Assembly (NCBI GenBank): GCA_951812305.1
Contig: CATOSB010000004.1
Coordinates: forward strand, 930,001 to 994,000
Source of the DNA: an uncultured Paracoccaceae bacterium
GTDB lineage: Bacteria; Pseudomonadota; Alphaproteobacteria; Rhodobacterales; Rhodobacteraceae
Direction of reading: 5' to 3'
DNA length: 64,000 nucleotides
Position numbers and translations under genes: made by a program. Every line of letters starts with the position of its first letter. Position 1 is the first letter of the stretch. This document shows, one piece after another, positions 35,075 to 47,118 of this stretch. The notes under the pieces were generated by a model. That model was given only the letters and a program-made list of their open reading frames with translations. It was not told the DNA's origin and did no database searches.

Positions 35075-36280
35075 ATGTTCAAGAACCGCGCCATTCTTTT
35101 CATCCTTATCACTCTGATGGTCGACGCCATCGGGATCGGCATCGTCTTTCCAATCATGCCGGATCTGATGGACCGTGTCGGCGCATCAGACACCGGGCAG
35201 GGGGCGTTCTGGGGCGGCCTGTTGATGGCGGCCTACGCAACGGCGTTGTTCCTGTTCGGCCCAATCGTGGGCAGCATTTCGGACGCTGTGGGCCGCAGGC
35301 CGGTTCTGATTGCAGCACTTGTGATGCTTTCGCTCGACTATGTGATCATGGCGCTGGCGGATAGTTTCTGGTTGCTGCTTCTCGGGCGGACGCTGGCGGG
35401 GCTTGCGGGGGCAACCTACATCACCGCAACGGCCTATATCGCCGATATTTCATCCCCGCAGGAAAAGGCCGCGAATTTCGGGCTGATCGGTGCGGCCTTC
35501 GGAATTGGCTTTGTGTTTGGTCCGGCTTTGGGGGGCATCGCCGCAGAGATCAGCATCACCGCGCCGTTCTGGATTGCCGCCGTATTGTCGGCGGGCAACG
35601 CGTTGTTCGGGTATTTCGTACTGCCCGAAAGCCTGAGCCCCGACAAACGCCGGGCCTTTGGCAAACGCGACCTCAACCCGCTCAAGTCGATCTTCGATGC
35701 CTTTCAATTGCCCGGGCTTGCCGTGCCACTCCTATGCATCTTTGTGTTTGAGTTGGCCAATATGGTCTACCCCACGCTTTGGGCATTCTGGACCCGCGAA
35801 GTCTTTGACTGGCCCACGCTCTACATTGGCTTGTCGCTCGCCGCCTACGGCGTGCTTTTGGCACTGGTCCAGGGCGGGCTGATGCCGGTTCTGATCCGCT
35901 GGATCGGGGATTTCCGAACGTTGATGCTGGGGATGATCGCCGCGTTGATCGGGTTGATCGGGTTTGGGTTTACGACGATGATTGCGGCATTGGTCTTCTT
36001 CTTACTGGTCGCGGCCTTGTCGGACCTTGTGCCAGCGCTTTTGACGGCAATGGCGTCAAATCAGACAGATGATGATCGCCAGGGCGTGGTGCAGGGCGTC
36101 ATCGCGTCGCTATCTTCAGTTGCCGCAATCCTGTCGCCGATCATCATGACGGGCCTGTTTCAGGCGTCGGTGGACGGGGAAGGCATTTATCTGCCCGGGG
36201 CACCCTTCCTTTTTGCGGCGTGCCTTGTACTTTTGATGATGCCTCTCATCCTTCGTCTTCGCGGTCATGCAACGGCATGA
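35075..36280 (+). CDS. MFS drug:proton antiporter (TetA/DHA1-like)
   Basis: 401 residues from ATG 35075 (MFKNRAILFILITLMVDAIG), with GAAAGG upstream; a GTG 30 bases earlier is in frame but adds residues not typical of the family. Twelve membrane segments; the signature GSISDAVGRRPVLIAAL lies between segments 2 and 3, and the family D of MVDAIGIGIVFPIMPDL is in segment 1. This is the same transporter type as the broken MFS gene at 8569-12869, but not a copy: the sequences differ throughout. The substrate is unknown. Located between rplL and rpoB. Confidence 0.9.
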   Translation: MFKNRAILFILITLMVDAIGIGIVFPIMPDLMDRVGASDTGQGAFWGGLLMAAYATALFLFGPIVGSISDAVGRRPVLIAALVMLSLDYVIMALADSFWLLLLGRTLAGLAGATYITATAYIADISSPQEKAANFGLIGAAFGIGFVFGPALGGIAAEISITAPFWIAAVLSAGNALFGYFVLPESLSPDKRRAFGKRDLNPLKSIFDAFQLPGLAVPLLCIFVFELANMVYPTLWAFWTREVFDWPTLYIGLSLAAYGVLLALVQGGLMPVLIRWIGDFRTLMLGMIAALIGLIGFGFTTMIAALVFFLLVAALSDLVPALLTAMASNQTDDDRQGVVQGVIASLSSVAAILSPIIMTGLFQASVDGEGIYLPGAPFLFAACLVLLMMPLILRLRGHATA

Positions 36281-36297
36281 GAGTCGCGATGCCGTTG
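36270..36297 (+). terminator. Hairpin at the end of the MFS gene
   Basis: CAACGGCAT / ATGCCGTTG, a perfect 9-base stem with a 10-base loop that overlaps the MFS stop codon. No T-run follows; a Rho-aided stop or 3'-end stabiliser is possible. Confidence 0.45.
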
Positions 36298-36745
36298 GTC
36301 AGCGAGGTCAACGAATGGTCTGCCGCTTGCAGGATGTGATTGCTGCCCTGTTTGACACGCTGTGATGTGTCGCCAATGCTGCAATATGGATGGACCTATA
36401 TTAAGAGAAATCCACTGCCTTAGTCCCTTGCACATCCCCCTCACAGGGCCTAAATGAACACTTCCGCTGGGGGCGAGTGATTCGTGCCCGGCTTTTTGCG
36501 TCAAAAACCAGGCAGGAGCAGGTACCCAATCAATCATATGATCACCGAGCCTTTCGTAGAGAGTCGCCATATTCTCCTTGAAAATCAAGGAAAATCTTAA
36601 ATTGGCGCCTCTCTTGGGAAGGACTTGGTCGGGCGCGCATCTTGGGCAGGTGCGCAAGAATTGACCAACCTTTCGATCTTTGAGGTTCATGCGCGGCTCG
36701 CCCCGCCCGCGTGTGAGCGTAACAAAGATGGAGTGCGAAATCCGC
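36281..36745 (+). other. 465-base gap before rpoB
   Basis: No convincing gene. Apart from the hairpin at 36270 there is a small stem TCCTTG/CAAGGA (about 36575-36591). A rpoB promoter must lie here, since rplL ends in a terminator 2.5 kb upstream; TTGACC at ~36661 is the nearest -35-like hexamer, but I see no good -10 at the right distance. Confidence 0.4.
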
Positions 36746-39700
36746 ATGTCACAATCGTTTCTTGGACAAAAACGTCTTCGTAAATACTACGGCAAAATCC
36801 GCGAAGTTCTGGAGATGCCAAACCTCATCGAGGTGCAGAAATCCAGCTATGACCTGTTCCTGAATTCCGGCGACCAGCTGGAGCCTATGGACGATGAAGG
36901 CATCAAGGGTGTCTTTCAGTCGGTCTTCCCGATCAAGGATTTCAACGAAACCGCCGTTCTGGAATTCGTGAAATACGAGCTGGAAAAGCCGAAATATGAC
37001 GTCGAGGAATGTCAGCAGCGCGACATGACCTATAGCGCACCGCTGAAAGTCACCCTGCGCCTGATCGTGTTTGATATCGATGAGGATACCGGCGCCAAGT
37101 CGGTCAAGGACATCAAGGAACAGGACGTGTTCATGGGCGACATGCCCCTGATGACCCCGAACGGCACGTTCATCGTGAACGGCACTGAACGCGTGATCGT
37201 ATCCCAGATGCACCGTTCACCGGGCGTGTTCTTTGACCATGACAAGGGCAAGACCCACGCCTCGGGCAAACTGCTCTTTGCCTGTCGGATCATTCCTTAT
37301 CGCGGCTCGTGGCTCGACTTTGAATTCGACGCCAAGGATGTTGTATTCGCCCGTATCGACCGTCGCCGGAAATTGCCGGTCACCACGCTGCTTTATGCGC
37401 TGGGGCTCGATCAGGAAGGCATCATGGATGCCTATTACAACACGGTCGATTTCAAACTGAAGAAAAAGGGCAAATCCGTCGCGGGCTGGGTCACCAAGTT
37501 CTTTCCGGATCGTGTGCGGGGCACCCGGCCGGCATTTGATCTGGTCGATGCAAAATCCGGCGACGTGATTGCCGAAGCGGGCAAGAAAGTGACCCCGCGC
37601 GCGGTCAAGAAACTGATCGATGACGGCAAGGTTACCGACCTGTTGGTGCCTTATGATCACATCCTTGGCAAATTTGCCGCCAAGGACATCATCAACGAAG
37701 ATACCGGCGCGATTTATGTCGAAGCGGGTGACGAGTTGACTTTGGAATTCGACAAAGAAGGTGAAGTCACCGGTGGGTCGCTGCACGAACTGATGGAGGC
37801 AGGGATCACGAGCATCCCGATACTCGACATCGATAACGTCAATGTCGGCCCATACATGCGCAACACGATGGCGGTCGACAAGAACATGAACCGCGACACG
37901 GCGCTGATGGATATCTATCGCGTCATGCGCCCGGGCGAGCCGCCCACGGTCGAGGCCGCGTCGGCCCTGTTTGATACGCTGTTCTTTGACAGCGAGCGCT
38001 ATGATCTGTCCGCCGTTGGTCGTGTGAAGATGAACATGCGTCTGGCACTGGATGCGCCGGATACACAGCGCACGCTGCGCAAGGAAGACATCGTTGCCTG
38101 TATTGGCGCGCTGGTTGAGCTGCGCGATGGCAAGGGCGATATCGACGACATCGACCACCTTGGTAATCGTCGCGTGCGGTCTGTCGGCGAGTTGATGGAA
38201 AACCAGTACCGCGTCGGTTTGCTCCGCATGGAGCGCGCGATCAAGGAACGCATGTCATCCGTCGAAATCGACACGGTCATGCCGCAGGATCTGATCAACG
38301 CGAAACCTGCCGCTGCCGCCGTGCGCGAATTCTTCGGGTCTTCGCAGCTGTCGCAGTTTATGGACCAGACCAACCCGCTTTCGGAAGTGACGCACAAGCG
38401 ACGCCTCTCCGCGCTTGGGCCGGGCGGTCTGACGCGCGAACGAGCAGGGTTCGAGGTGCGCGACGTGCACCCGACCCATTATGGCCGCATGTGCCCGATT
38501 GAAACGCCGGAGGGGCCGAACATTGGCCTGATCAACTCGCTGGCCACATTCGCCCGCGTGAACAAATACGGCTTTATCGAAACGCCATACCGCAAGGTCG
38601 AAGACAGCAAGGTGACCGACGAGGTCCACTATATGTCCGCGACCGAAGAAATGCGCCACACTGTGGCGCAGGCCAACGCGACGTTGGATGAAAACGGCCA
38701 GTTCATCAACGATCTGGTGAACACACGCCGGTCGGGTGAATACACAATGTCACAGCGCGAAAGCGTTGATCTGATTGACGTATCGCCAAAACAGCTGGTG
38801 TCAGTTGCCGCGTCTTTGATCCCGTTTCTCGAGAACGACGACGCGAACCGGGCGCTGATGGGGTCCAACATGCAACGTCAGGCGGTGCCGCTGTTGCAGG
38901 CCGACGCCCCGTTTGTCGGCACCGGAATTGAGGGCAAGGTCGCCATCGATAGTGGCGCGGCCATTCAAGCCAAGCGCGCCGGTGTGATCGACCAGGTTGA
39001 TGCGCAGCGGATCGTTGTGCGCGCGACGGAAGATCTGGAACCCGGCGATCCGGGCGTCGATATCTATCGTCTGCGCAAATTCCAGCGGTCGAACCAGAAC
39101 ACCTGTATCAACCAGCGTCCGCTGGTGAAGGTGGGCGATACCGTGACCCGCGGCGAAATCATCGCTGATGGTCCGTCGACCGACCTTGGTGAACTGGCGC
39201 TTGGCAAGAACGTGGTCGTCGCCTTCATGCCGTGGAATGGTTACAACTACGAGGACTCGATCCTGATCTCAGAGCGCATCGTGCGCGACGACGTCTTCAC
39301 CTCGATCCATATCGAGGAATTCGAGGTTGCCGCCCGCGACACCAAGCTTGGGCCGGAAGAGATTACCCGCGACATCCCCAATGTCGGCGAGGAGGCGCTC
39401 CGCAACCTCGACGAGGCAGGCATCGTCTATATCGGCGCGGAAGTTGGCCCTGCTGACATCCTTGTCGGGAAGATCACACCGAAGGGTGAAAGCCCGATGA
39501 CGCCGGAAGAAAAGCTTCTGCGCGCCATCTTTGGTGAGAAGGCCTCTGACGTGCGCGACACATCCCTGCGCCTGCCGCCGGGGGATTTCGGCACAGTTGT
39601 GGAAGTGCGCGTGTTCAACCGCCACGGCGTTGAAAAGGACGAACGTGCCCTTCAGATCGAACGGGAAGAGGTCGAACGCCTCGCCCGCGACCGGGACGAC

Positions 39701-40918
39701 GAGCTGCACATTCTGGAGCGCAACATCTATCAGCGTCTGAAAGGCATGATCCACGGCAAGTCCGCGGTGAAAGGCCCGAAAGGCGTAAAGCCGGGATCGA
39801 AGATCGACGACGATCTGCTGGAAAGCCTGAGCCGTGGCCAGTGGTGGCAACTCGCCCTTGGCGACGACAAGGAAGCCAGCCAGGTCGAAGCCCTGAACGC
39901 ACAGTTCGAGGCGCAGAAACGCGCGTTGGACGCCCGTTTCGAGGACAAGGTCGAAAAGGTCCGTCGCGGCGACGATCTGCCCCCGGGTGTCATGAAGATG
40001 GTCAAGGGCTTCGTGGCTGTTAAGCGCAAGCTGCAGCCGGGCGATAAGATGGCCGGACGGCACGGCAACAAGGGTGTTGTGTCCAAGGTCGTGCCGATCG
40101 AAGACATGCCGTTCTTGGCGGATGGCACACCGGTTGATCTGGTGCTGAACCCGCTGGGTGTTCCCAGCCGGATGAATGTTGGCCAGATTTTGGAGACCCA
40201 TATGGGTTGGGCCGCGCGCGGTCTGGGTGTGCAGATCGACGATGCGCTTGGGGCTTACAAGCGTTCGGGCGACCTGACGCCGGTCAAGGAAGCAATGCGT
40301 CTGGCTTATGGCGACGATGTCTATGAAGAGGGCATCGAAGGCATGGATGACGATCAGCTGATCGAGGCCGCAGGCAACGTGACCACGGGTGTGCCGATTG
40401 CAACGCCGGTCTTTGACGGTGCGAAAGAGGCCGACGTGAACGACGCGCTGGTGCGCGCCGGGTTCTCGGAAAGCGGGCAGTCGCAGCTTTATGATGGTCG
40501 CACAGGAGAGCAGTTTGCCCGCCCCGTTACGGTCGGCATCAAGTATCTCTTGAAACTGCACCATCTGGTCGATGACAAGATCCACGCCCGTTCCACCGGG
40601 CCATACAGCCTCGTCACCCAGCAGCCGCTGGGCGGTAAGGCACAGTTCGGAGGTCAGCGTTTCGGGGAAATGGAGGTCTGGGCGCTGGAAGCGTACGGCG
40701 CTGCCTATACCTTGCAGGAAATGCTGACGGTGAAATCCGACGACGTTGCGGGACGGACCAAGGTCTACGAAAGCATCGTCAAGGGCGAGGACAATTTCGA
40801 AGCCGGTGTGCCGGAATCGTTCAACGTGCTTGTCAAAGAAGTGCGGGGCCTTGGCCTTAACATGGAACTCCTGGATGCGATTGAGGACGACGATCCGTCG
40901 GACATCGCGGCTGAATAG
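36746..40918 (+). CDS. rpoB: RNA polymerase subunit beta
   Basis: 1390 residues starting [17 protein letters not shown] at ATG 36746; upstream in-frame ATGs would add residues foreign to the family. Conserved blocks: the rifampicin region with [33 protein letters not shown] near residue 530, the downstream [25 protein letters not shown] near 830, the [10 protein letters not shown] block near 1100, and the C-terminal [24 protein letters not shown]. In the rifampicin cluster the usual wild-type residues (Q, D, H, R, S, L) appear. Very long antisense ORFs here are shadows. Confidence 0.99.
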   Translation: MSQSFLGQKRLRKYYGKIREVLEMPNLIEVQKSSYDLFLNSGDQLEPMDDEGIKGVFQSVFPIKDFNETAVLEFVKYELEKPKYDVEECQQRDMTYSAPLKVTLRLIVFDIDEDTGAKSVKDIKEQDVFMGDMPLMTPNGTFIVNGTERVIVSQMHRSPGVFFDHDKGKTHASGKLLFACRIIPYRGSWLDFEFDAKDVVFARIDRRRKLPVTTLLYALGLDQEGIMDAYYNTVDFKLKKKGKSVAGWVTKFFPDRVRGTRPAFDLVDAKSGDVIAEAGKKVTPRAVKKLIDDGKVTDLLVPYDHILGKFAAKDIINEDTGAIYVEAGDELTLEFDKEGEVTGGSLHELMEAGITSIPILDIDNVNVGPYMRNTMAVDKNMNRDTALMDIYRVMRPGEPPTVEAASALFDTLFFDSERYDLSAVGRVKMNMRLALDAPDTQRTLRKEDIVACIGALVELRDGKGDIDDIDHLGNRRVRSVGELMENQYRVGLLRMERAIKERMSSVEIDTVMPQDLINAKPAAAAVREFFGSSQLSQFMDQTNPLSEVTHKRRLSALGPGGLTRERAGFEVRDVHPTHYGRMCPIETPEGPNIGLINSLATFARVNKYGFIETPYRKVEDSKVTDEVHYMSATEEMRHTVAQANATLDENGQFINDLVNTRRSGEYTMSQRESVDLIDVSPKQLVSVAASLIPFLENDDANRALMGSNMQRQAVPLLQADAPFVGTGIEGKVAIDSGAAIQAKRAGVIDQVDAQRIVVRATEDLEPGDPGVDIYRLRKFQRSNQNTCINQRPLVKVGDTVTRGEIIADGPSTDLGELALGKNVVVAFMPWNGYNYEDSILISERIVRDDVFTSIHIEEFEVAARDTKLGPEEITRDIPNVGEEALRNLDEAGIVYIGAEVGPADILVGKITPKGESPMTPEEKLLRAIFGEKASDVRDTSLRLPPGDFGTVVEVRVFNRHGVEKDERALQIEREEVERLARDRDDELHILERNIYQRLKGMIHGKSAVKGPKGVKPGSKIDDDLLESLSRGQWWQLALGDDKEASQVEALNAQFEAQKRALDARFEDKVEKVRRGDDLPPGVMKMVKGFVAVKRKLQPGDKMAGRHGNKGVVSKVVPIEDMPFLADGTPVDLVLNPLGVPSRMNVGQILETHMGWAARGLGVQIDDALGAYKRSGDLTPVKEAMRLAYGDDVYEEGIEGMDDDQLIEAAGNVTTGVPIATPVFDGAKEADVNDALVRAGFSESGQSQLYDGRTGEQFARPVTVGIKYLLKLHHLVDDKIHARSTGPYSLVTQQPLGGKAQFGGQRFGEMEVWALEAYGAAYTLQEMLTVKSDDVAGRTKVYESIVKGEDNFEAGVPESFNVLVKEVRGLGLNMELLDAIEDDDPSDIAAE

Positions 40919-40963
40919 GCCGCTTTGTCCCATCGCCCCTCAACGCCAGATTAGGAATATCAA

Positions 40964-43900
40964 ATGAACCAGGAACTGACCCACGGAAACAACCCGTTCA
41001 ACCCGCTGACACCGCCCAAGGTGTTTGACGAGATCAAGATCTCGCTGGCGAGCCCGGAACGGATTTTGAGCTGGTCCTTCGGCGAGATCAAAAAGCCGGA
41101 AACCATCAACTATCGTACGTTCAAGCCCGAACGCGATGGTTTGTTCTGCGGACGTATCTTTGGCCCGATCAAGGACTACGAATGCCTGTGCGGCAAATAC
41201 AAGCGGATGAAGTATCGCGGCGTTGTCTGCGAGAAATGCGGTGTGGAAGTCACGCTGCAAAAGGTCCGCCGTGAACGGATGGGCCATATCGAACTGGCAG
41301 CGCCGGTTGCACATATCTGGTTCCTGAAATCGCTGCCGTCGCGCATCGGTTTGATGCTGGACATGACGCTGCGCGATCTGGAACGCATACTGTATTTCGA
41401 AAACTACGTTGTCATCGACCCGGGTCTGACTGATCTGACCTATGGCCAGTTGATGAGCGAAGAAGAATACATGGATGCGCAGGATGCCTTCGGGATGGAG
41501 GCGTTCACTGCCGATATCGGCGCCGAAGCGATCCGTGAAATGCTGTCCCGGATCGATCTGGAAGCCGAAGCTTCGGAGCTTCGCGAGGAACTGGCTGTGG
41601 CAACGGGCGAGTTGAAGCCCAAAAAAATCATCAAGCGCCTGAAGATCGTTGAGTCGTTCATCGAATCCGGCAACCGCCCGGAATGGATGGTTCTGACCGT
41701 CGTGCCAGTGATCCCGCCGGAACTGCGCCCGCTGGTGCCGCTGGATGGCGGTCGTTTCGCGACGTCTGACCTGAACGATCTGTATCGCCGGGTGATTAAC
41801 CGGAACAACCGCCTGAAGCGATTGATTGAGCTTCGTGCGCCGGACATCATTGTCCGGAACGAAAAGCGGATGTTGCAGGAATCTGTCGACGCGTTGTTCG
41901 ACAACGGCCGTCGTGGCCGCGTCATCACCGGTGCCAACAAACGCCCGCTGAAATCGCTGTCTGACATGCTGAAAGGCAAGCAGGGTCGTTTCCGCCAGAA
42001 CCTTTTGGGTAAGCGCGTCGATTTTTCCGGTCGTTCGGTCATCGTGACCGGCCCAGAGTTGAAGCTGCATCAATGTGGTTTGCCGAAAAAGATGGCATTG
42101 GAGCTGTTTAAACCGTTTATTTACAGCCGCTTGGAAGCCAAGGGGCTGTCATCCACGGTCAAACAGGCCAAGAAGCTGGTCGAGAAGGAACGCCCGGAAG
42201 TCTGGGACATCCTCGACGAAGTCATCCGTGAGCATCCGGTTCTTTTGAACCGTGCCCCCACGCTGCACCGTCTGGGCATTCAGGCCTTTGAACCGGTTCT
42301 GATCGAGGGCAAGGCGATTCAGCTGCACCCGCTGGTCTGCTCGGCGTTTAACGCCGACTTTGACGGCGACCAGATGGCTGTTCACGTGCCGCTTTCGCTG
42401 GAAGCACAGCTTGAAGCCCGCGTTCTGATGATGTCGACGAACAACGTTCTGTCGCCGGCAAACGGCGCGCCGATCATCGTTCCGAGCCAAGACATGATCC
42501 TTGGTCTTTACTACATCTCAATGGAACGTGAGGGCATGAAGGGCGAAGGCATGGTCTTTGCCGATGCCGACGAGGTTCAGCACGCGCTGGATTCCGGCGA
42601 GGTGAACCTGCACGCCAAAATCATTGCGCGGATGAAGCAGATCGATGACGAAGGTAACGAGGTTTACCAGCGGTTCGAGACGACACCGGGCCGCGTGAAA
42701 CTCGGCGCGCTTCTGCCGCTGAATGCCAAGGCACCGTTCGAACTGGTCAACCGCCTTCTTCGCAAGAAAGAGGTGCAGACGGTCATTGACACGGTTTACC
42801 GTTACTGTGGCCAGAAAGAGAGCGTCATCTTCTGTGACCAGATCATGGGCATGGGTTTCCGCGAGGCTTATAAGGCCGGTATCTCGTTCGGTAAGGACGA
42901 CATGCTGATCCCCGATGAAAAGTGGGACATCGTGAACGGCGTCCGCGATCAGGTCAAAGAGTTCGAACAACAGTATATGGACGGCCTGATCACTCAGGGT
43001 GAGAAGTACAACAAAGTGGTCGACGCCTGGTCCAAGTGTTCGGATCAGGTGGCCGATGCGATGATGGGCGAAATGTCGGCGATGCGTAAAGATGACGCTG
43101 GCGCCGAAATGGAACCCAACAGCGTTTACATGATGAGCCATTCTGGCGCCCGGGGCTCCCCGGCCCAGATGAAGCAGCTTGGCGGGATGCGCGGGCTGAT
43201 GGCCAAGCCTTCCGGCGAGATCATCGAAACGCCGATCATCTCGAACTTTAAAGAGGGCCTGACGGTGTTGGAGTACTTCAACTCCACCCACGGTGCCCGT
43301 AAGGGTCTGGCCGATACCGCGCTGAAGACGGCGAACTCGGGTTATCTGACCCGCCGTCTGGTCGACGTGGCGCAGGATTGCATCGTGCGGATGGACGATT
43401 GCGGCACCGAAAACTCGATCACCGTCGAAGCGGCGGTGAACGATGGCGAGGTTGTTGCGTCTCTGTCAGAGCGTATTCTGGGCCGTGTTGGCGCGGAAGA
43501 CGTGCTGAACCCTGCCACCGAAGAGATTCTGCTGGCCGAAGGCGAGTTGATCGACGAGCGTAAGGCTGACGATATCGAAGGCGCTGGCATCGCAGCCGTG
43601 CGCATCCGCTCGCCCCTGACCTGTGAGGCCGAGGAAGGCGTTTGTGCGCAATGTTACGGTCGCGACCTTGCACGCGGCACCAAGGTGAATATCGGCGAGG
43701 CTGTCGGTATCATCGCGGCGCAGTCCATCGGTGAACCCGGCACGCAGCTGACGATGCGGACATTCCACATCGGCGGCATCGCGCAGGGTGGTCAGCAATC
43801 GTTCCAGGAAGCCAGCCAGGACGGCAAGATCGAGTATCGCAACGCCAGCACACTGAAGAACGCTGGCGGAGAGATCATTGTGATGGGCCGCAACATGTCG

Positions 43901-45217
43901 ATTGCAATCATCGACGAAAACGATGTGGAACGATCTTCGTTCAAGCTGACCTATGGCTCAAAGCTGCACGTCAAGGACAAGGCCAAGGTCGCACGCGGCG
44001 ACAAGCTGTTCGAATGGGATCCCTATACCCTGCCGATCATCGCCGAAAAGGCCGGGACAGCGAAGTTTGTCGATCTGGTCAGCGGCATTTCGATCCGCGA
44101 GGATACCGACGATGCAACGGGCATGACCCAGCGCATCGTCAGCGATTGGCGCGCGGCTCCGAAAGGCAACGAGCTGAAACCAGAGGTCATTCTTGTCGAC
44201 AAGGATGGCGAACCGGTGCGCAACGATGCAGGCAATCCGATCACCTATGCCATGTCGGTTGATGCCATTCTGTCGATTGAAGACGGGGCAGAGATCAAGG
44301 CCGGTGACGTTGTTGCGCGTATCCCGCGCGAGGGCGCCAAGACCAAGGACATCACCGGTGGTCTGCCGCGTGTGGCCGAACTGTTCGAAGCACGTCGTCC
44401 CAAGGATCACGCGATCATCGCCGACATTGATGGTTACGTGCGCTTTGGTCGCGACTACAAGAACAAGCGCCGCATCTCGATCGAGCCTTCGGATGAAAGC
44501 CTGGAGCCGGTCGAATACATGGTGCCCAAGGGCAAGCACATTCCGGTAGCGGAAGGTGATTTTGTTCAGAAGGGTGATTACATCATGGATGGCAACCCGG
44601 CCCCGCATGACATTCTTGCGGTGATGGGTGTCGAGGCGCTGGCCGATTACATGATCGACGAGGTGCAGGACGTCTATCGACTGCAGGGCGTGAAGATCAA
44701 CGACAAGCATATCGAGGTGATCGTGCGCCAGATGCTGCAGAAGTGGGAGATCCTGGATTCAGGGGAAACCACACTGCTTAAAGGCGAACATGTCGACAAG
44801 GCAGAGTTCGAAGAGGCGAACGAAAAGGCGATTGCCAAGGGTGCGCGTCCTGCATCGGGCGAGCCGATCCTTCTGGGCATCACCAAGGCGTCGTTGCAGA
44901 CACGGTCGTTTATCTCTGCCGCGTCATTCCAGGAAACCACGCGGGTACTGACCGAGGCGTCGGTTCAGGGCAAGAAGGACAAGCTTGTTGGCCTGAAGGA
45001 AAACGTCATCGTCGGGCGCCTGATCCCGGCCGGTACCGGTGGGGCAACCCAGCGCGTGCGCCGGATCGCGACAGAGCGCGACAACGAGGTGATCGAAGCC
45101 GCACGGGCCGAGGCGGAAGCCGCGGCACAGCTGATGGCGCCGGTCGACGATCTGTCAGTGGCAGAGGATCACTTTGCCGACGCGGGACTGGTGGAGACGC
45201 CGGAAAGCCGTGACTGA
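40964..45217 (+). CDS. rpoC: RNA polymerase subunit beta'
   Basis: 1417 residues starting [15 protein letters not shown]. The zinc-binding [20 protein letters not shown] lies at residues ~70-90, the active-site NADFDGDQM near residue 463, the bridge helix/trigger loop region with [19 protein letters not shown] near 730, and the second zinc site [19 protein letters not shown] near 890. It follows rpoB by 45 bases and ends in a strong terminator. In relatives rpsL-rpsG-fusA usually follow; here the strand changes to the yej genes. Confidence 0.99.
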   Translation: MNQELTHGNNPFNPLTPPKVFDEIKISLASPERILSWSFGEIKKPETINYRTFKPERDGLFCGRIFGPIKDYECLCGKYKRMKYRGVVCEKCGVEVTLQKVRRERMGHIELAAPVAHIWFLKSLPSRIGLMLDMTLRDLERILYFENYVVIDPGLTDLTYGQLMSEEEYMDAQDAFGMEAFTADIGAEAIREMLSRIDLEAEASELREELAVATGELKPKKIIKRLKIVESFIESGNRPEWMVLTVVPVIPPELRPLVPLDGGRFATSDLNDLYRRVINRNNRLKRLIELRAPDIIVRNEKRMLQESVDALFDNGRRGRVITGANKRPLKSLSDMLKGKQGRFRQNLLGKRVDFSGRSVIVTGPELKLHQCGLPKKMALELFKPFIYSRLEAKGLSSTVKQAKKLVEKERPEVWDILDEVIREHPVLLNRAPTLHRLGIQAFEPVLIEGKAIQLHPLVCSAFNADFDGDQMAVHVPLSLEAQLEARVLMMSTNNVLSPANGAPIIVPSQDMILGLYYISMEREGMKGEGMVFADADEVQHALDSGEVNLHAKIIARMKQIDDEGNEVYQRFETTPGRVKLGALLPLNAKAPFELVNRLLRKKEVQTVIDTVYRYCGQKESVIFCDQIMGMGFREAYKAGISFGKDDMLIPDEKWDIVNGVRDQVKEFEQQYMDGLITQGEKYNKVVDAWSKCSDQVADAMMGEMSAMRKDDAGAEMEPNSVYMMSHSGARGSPAQMKQLGGMRGLMAKPSGEIIETPIISNFKEGLTVLEYFNSTHGARKGLADTALKTANSGYLTRRLVDVAQDCIVRMDDCGTENSITVEAAVNDGEVVASLSERILGRVGAEDVLNPATEEILLAEGELIDERKADDIEGAGIAAVRIRSPLTCEAEEGVCAQCYGRDLARGTKVNIGEAVGIIAAQSIGEPGTQLTMRTFHIGGIAQGGQQSFQEASQDGKIEYRNASTLKNAGGEIIVMGRNMSIAIIDENDVERSSFKLTYGSKLHVKDKAKVARGDKLFEWDPYTLPIIAEKAGTAKFVDLVSGISIREDTDDATGMTQRIVSDWRAAPKGNELKPEVILVDKDGEPVRNDAGNPITYAMSVDAILSIEDGAEIKAGDVVARIPREGAKTKDITGGLPRVAELFEARRPKDHAIIADIDGYVRFGRDYKNKRRISIEPSDESLEPVEYMVPKGKHIPVAEGDFVQKGDYIMDGNPAPHDILAVMGVEALADYMIDEVQDVYRLQGVKINDKHIEVIVRQMLQKWEILDSGETTLLKGEHVDKAEFEEANEKAIAKGARPASGEPILLGITKASLQTRSFISAASFQETTRVLTEASVQGKKDKLVGLKENVIVGRLIPAGTGGATQRVRRIATERDNEVIEAARAEAEAAAQLMAPVDDLSVAEDHFADAGLVETPESRD

Positions 45218-45241
45218 TCTCGCTTTCATATCATTGGAATT

Positions 45242-45270
45242 GGCCCCGCTTTGCGGGGCCTTTTTCGTTT
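45242..45270 (+). terminator. Intrinsic terminator after rpoC
   Basis: GGCCCCGC-TTT-GCGGGGCC, a perfect 8-base GC stem, followed by TTTTTCGTTT, 25 bases after the rpoC stop. Confidence 0.92.
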
Positions 45271-45298
45271 TTGGCCGACGGTTTCGATCATCTGACTT

Positions 45299-45476
45299 GC
45301 CGCGCGATTGACGACGCGCGCGGTGGCGATGCAACAACAGATTGGATCACTTTATCTCGCCAAATCCGTACATGTCCTGAAATTACCGCCAACCTCGGCC
45401 AAATCGCCGCCGCGTTGGGGCGCGTCGTCGATTGCGCGGCGGCCCAAGGGCCTTGATTCCGCGCGGGGTGGCAACA
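45299..45476. repeat. Long palindromic intergenic repeat, copy R2 (inverted)
   Basis: On the minus strand it contains CGCGCGGAATCAAG followed by GGCCCTTGGGCCGCCGCGC, the same core as R1. Its second arm, GCCGCGCGATTGACGACGCG (45299-45318), pairs with CGCGTCGTCGATTGCGCGGC (45421-45440) with two mismatches across ~100 bases. Located between the rpoC terminator and the 3' end of yejF; no gene in this stretch. Confidence 0.7.
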
Positions 45477-45516
45477 TTCGGTGTCGCCCTGAGATCATCG
45501 CTTGCGGCTCGGATGA

Positions 45517-47118
45517 TCAAGCCGCATCCGTATTCAGATCAAACGCCGCTGCCATCAACTCGCGCGTATAATCCGTCTGCGGATTGTGGAAGATGTCGTC
45601 TGACGACCCCGCCTCAACGATATCGCCCCGGCGCATCACGATGACCTTGTGGCTGATTGCGCGAATGACTTTCAGGTCATGGCTGATGAACAGATAGGCC
45701 AGCCCATAACGCTTTTGCAGGTCGCGCAAAAGCTCGACGATCTGTACCTGCACCGTCATATCCAGCGCCGATGTCGGTTCATCAAGAACCAGAAGCTTGG
45801 GCCGCAGGATCATCGCACGGGCAATGGCGATCCGCTGCCTCTGCCCGCCTGAAAACTCATGCGGATAGCGGTGCATGGTCATCGGATCGAGTCCGACCTC
45901 GTCCATGATTTCGGCCACAAGCTCGCGCCTGGATTTGTCGGAAGCAATTTTGTGAACGCCCAACCCCTCGGCAATGATCTCTTCCGCGGTCATGCGCGGT
46001 GAAAGGCTGCCATAAGGGTCCTGAAACACGATTTGCATGTCACGGCGAAGGGATCGCATGTCGCCGCTACGCCGGGTATGGATCGGTTCGTCCATGAAAT
46101 GGATCGCGCCGTTGGACGAAATCAACCGCATGATGGCCAGTGCAAGGGTGGTCTTTCCCGACCCGCTTTCACCAACGATTCCAAGCGTTTCGCCGGACCG
46201 GACATCAATCGTCGCCGCGTTCACCGCCTTGATATGGCCAACGACTTTCCGGAGCAGCCCACGCTGGATCGGGAACCAGATGCGCAAATCTTCAGTGCGT
46301 GCGACGACTTTTGCATCTGTGGGCACCGGCGCGGGCTGGCCAACCGACTCTGCCCCGAGAAGCTTCCTGGTATAGGGGTGCTGCGGGTTGGCGAAGATTT
46401 CCTTCGTTGCCCCCTGCTCCACGATCTCGCCGTTCTGCATCACGCAAACCCGGTCGGCGATCTTGCGTACGATGCCAAGGTCGTGAGTGATGAACAGCAG
46501 GCTCATATCCTCGGCCTGTTTCAGGTCATACAGCAGGTCGAGAATCTGCGCCTGAATGGTGACATCAAGTGCTGTGGTCGGCTCATCGGCGATCAACAGT
46601 TCCGGCCCGTTCGCCAGCGCCATCGCGATCATCACCCGCTGCCGCTGTCCGCCTGACAATTGGTGTGGATAGTCCTTCAGCCGGGTTTCCGGGTCGCGGA
46701 TACCGACCTTGTTCAACAGCTCGATAATTTTGTTCCGCGCCGCGTCGCCCGTCAGGCCCTGATGCAACTGAATGCTTTCACGGATCTGTTTTTCCAGTGT
46801 ATGCAGCGGGTTCAGCGAGGTCATCGGCTCCTGAAAGATGAAGCTGATGTCGTTGCCGCGTACCTTGCGCAGCCGCGCTTCGGACGCGTCGACCATTTCC
46901 TCGCCTTCATAGTTGACGGAACCGGAAATTTCGGCGCTGTCTGGTAGAAGCGAGACGGTGGACAGCGCGGTCACTGATTTGCCCGACCCGCTTTCACCCA
47001 CCAGCGCGACGGTTTCGCCCTTGTCGACATGGAATGACACCCCCCGAACGGCATCGGTTAGCGCGCCGTCCTGACGGAAGGAAACGCTTAGATTTTTGAT
47101 GTCCAGAACGCGGTTCAT
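45517..47118 (-). CDS. yejF: Peptide ABC transporter ATPase YejF (two ATPase domains)
   Basis: 533 residues containing two complete nucleotide-binding domains in tandem. Walker A motifs are [12 protein letters not shown] near residue 41 and [12 protein letters not shown] near 314; signatures [15 protein letters not shown] and [15 protein letters not shown]; Walker [13 protein letters not shown] and [12 protein letters not shown]. The fused form is typical of YejF, which powers uptake of oligopeptides, including microcin C in E. coli. Its start overlaps the yejE stop as ATGA. The order on the minus strand is yejA-yejB-yejE-yejF, one operon. Confidence 0.93.
   Translation of the reverse strand: MNRVLDIKNLSVSFRQDGALTDAVRGVSFHVDKGETVALVGESGSGKSVTALSTVSLLPDSAEISGSVNYEGEEMVDASEARLRKVRGNDISFIFQEPMTSLNPLHTLEKQIRESIQLHQGLTGDAARNKIIELLNKVGIRDPETRLKDYPHQLSGGQRQRVMIAMALANGPELLIADEPTTALDVTIQAQILDLLYDLKQAEDMSLLFITHDLGIVRKIADRVCVMQNGEIVEQGATKEIFANPQHPYTRKLLGAESVGQPAPVPTDAKVVARTEDLRIWFPIQRGLLRKVVGHIKAVNAATIDVRSGETLGIVGESGSGKTTLALAIMRLISSNGAIHFMDEPIHTRRSGDMRSLRRDMQIVFQDPYGSLSPRMTAEEIIAEGLGVHKIASDKSRRELVAEIMDEVGLDPMTMHRYPHEFSGGQRQRIAIARAMILRPKLLVLDEPTSALDMTVQVQIVELLRDLQKRYGLAYLFISHDLKVIRAISHKVIVMRRGDIVEAGSSDDIFHNPQTDYTRELMAAAFDLNTDAA

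Noticed and set aside
39269..40933. A 554-codon open frame antisense to rpoB, and similar frames opposite rpoC and der
   Set aside because: Shadows produced by high-GC codon use; no ribosome-binding sites or domains.
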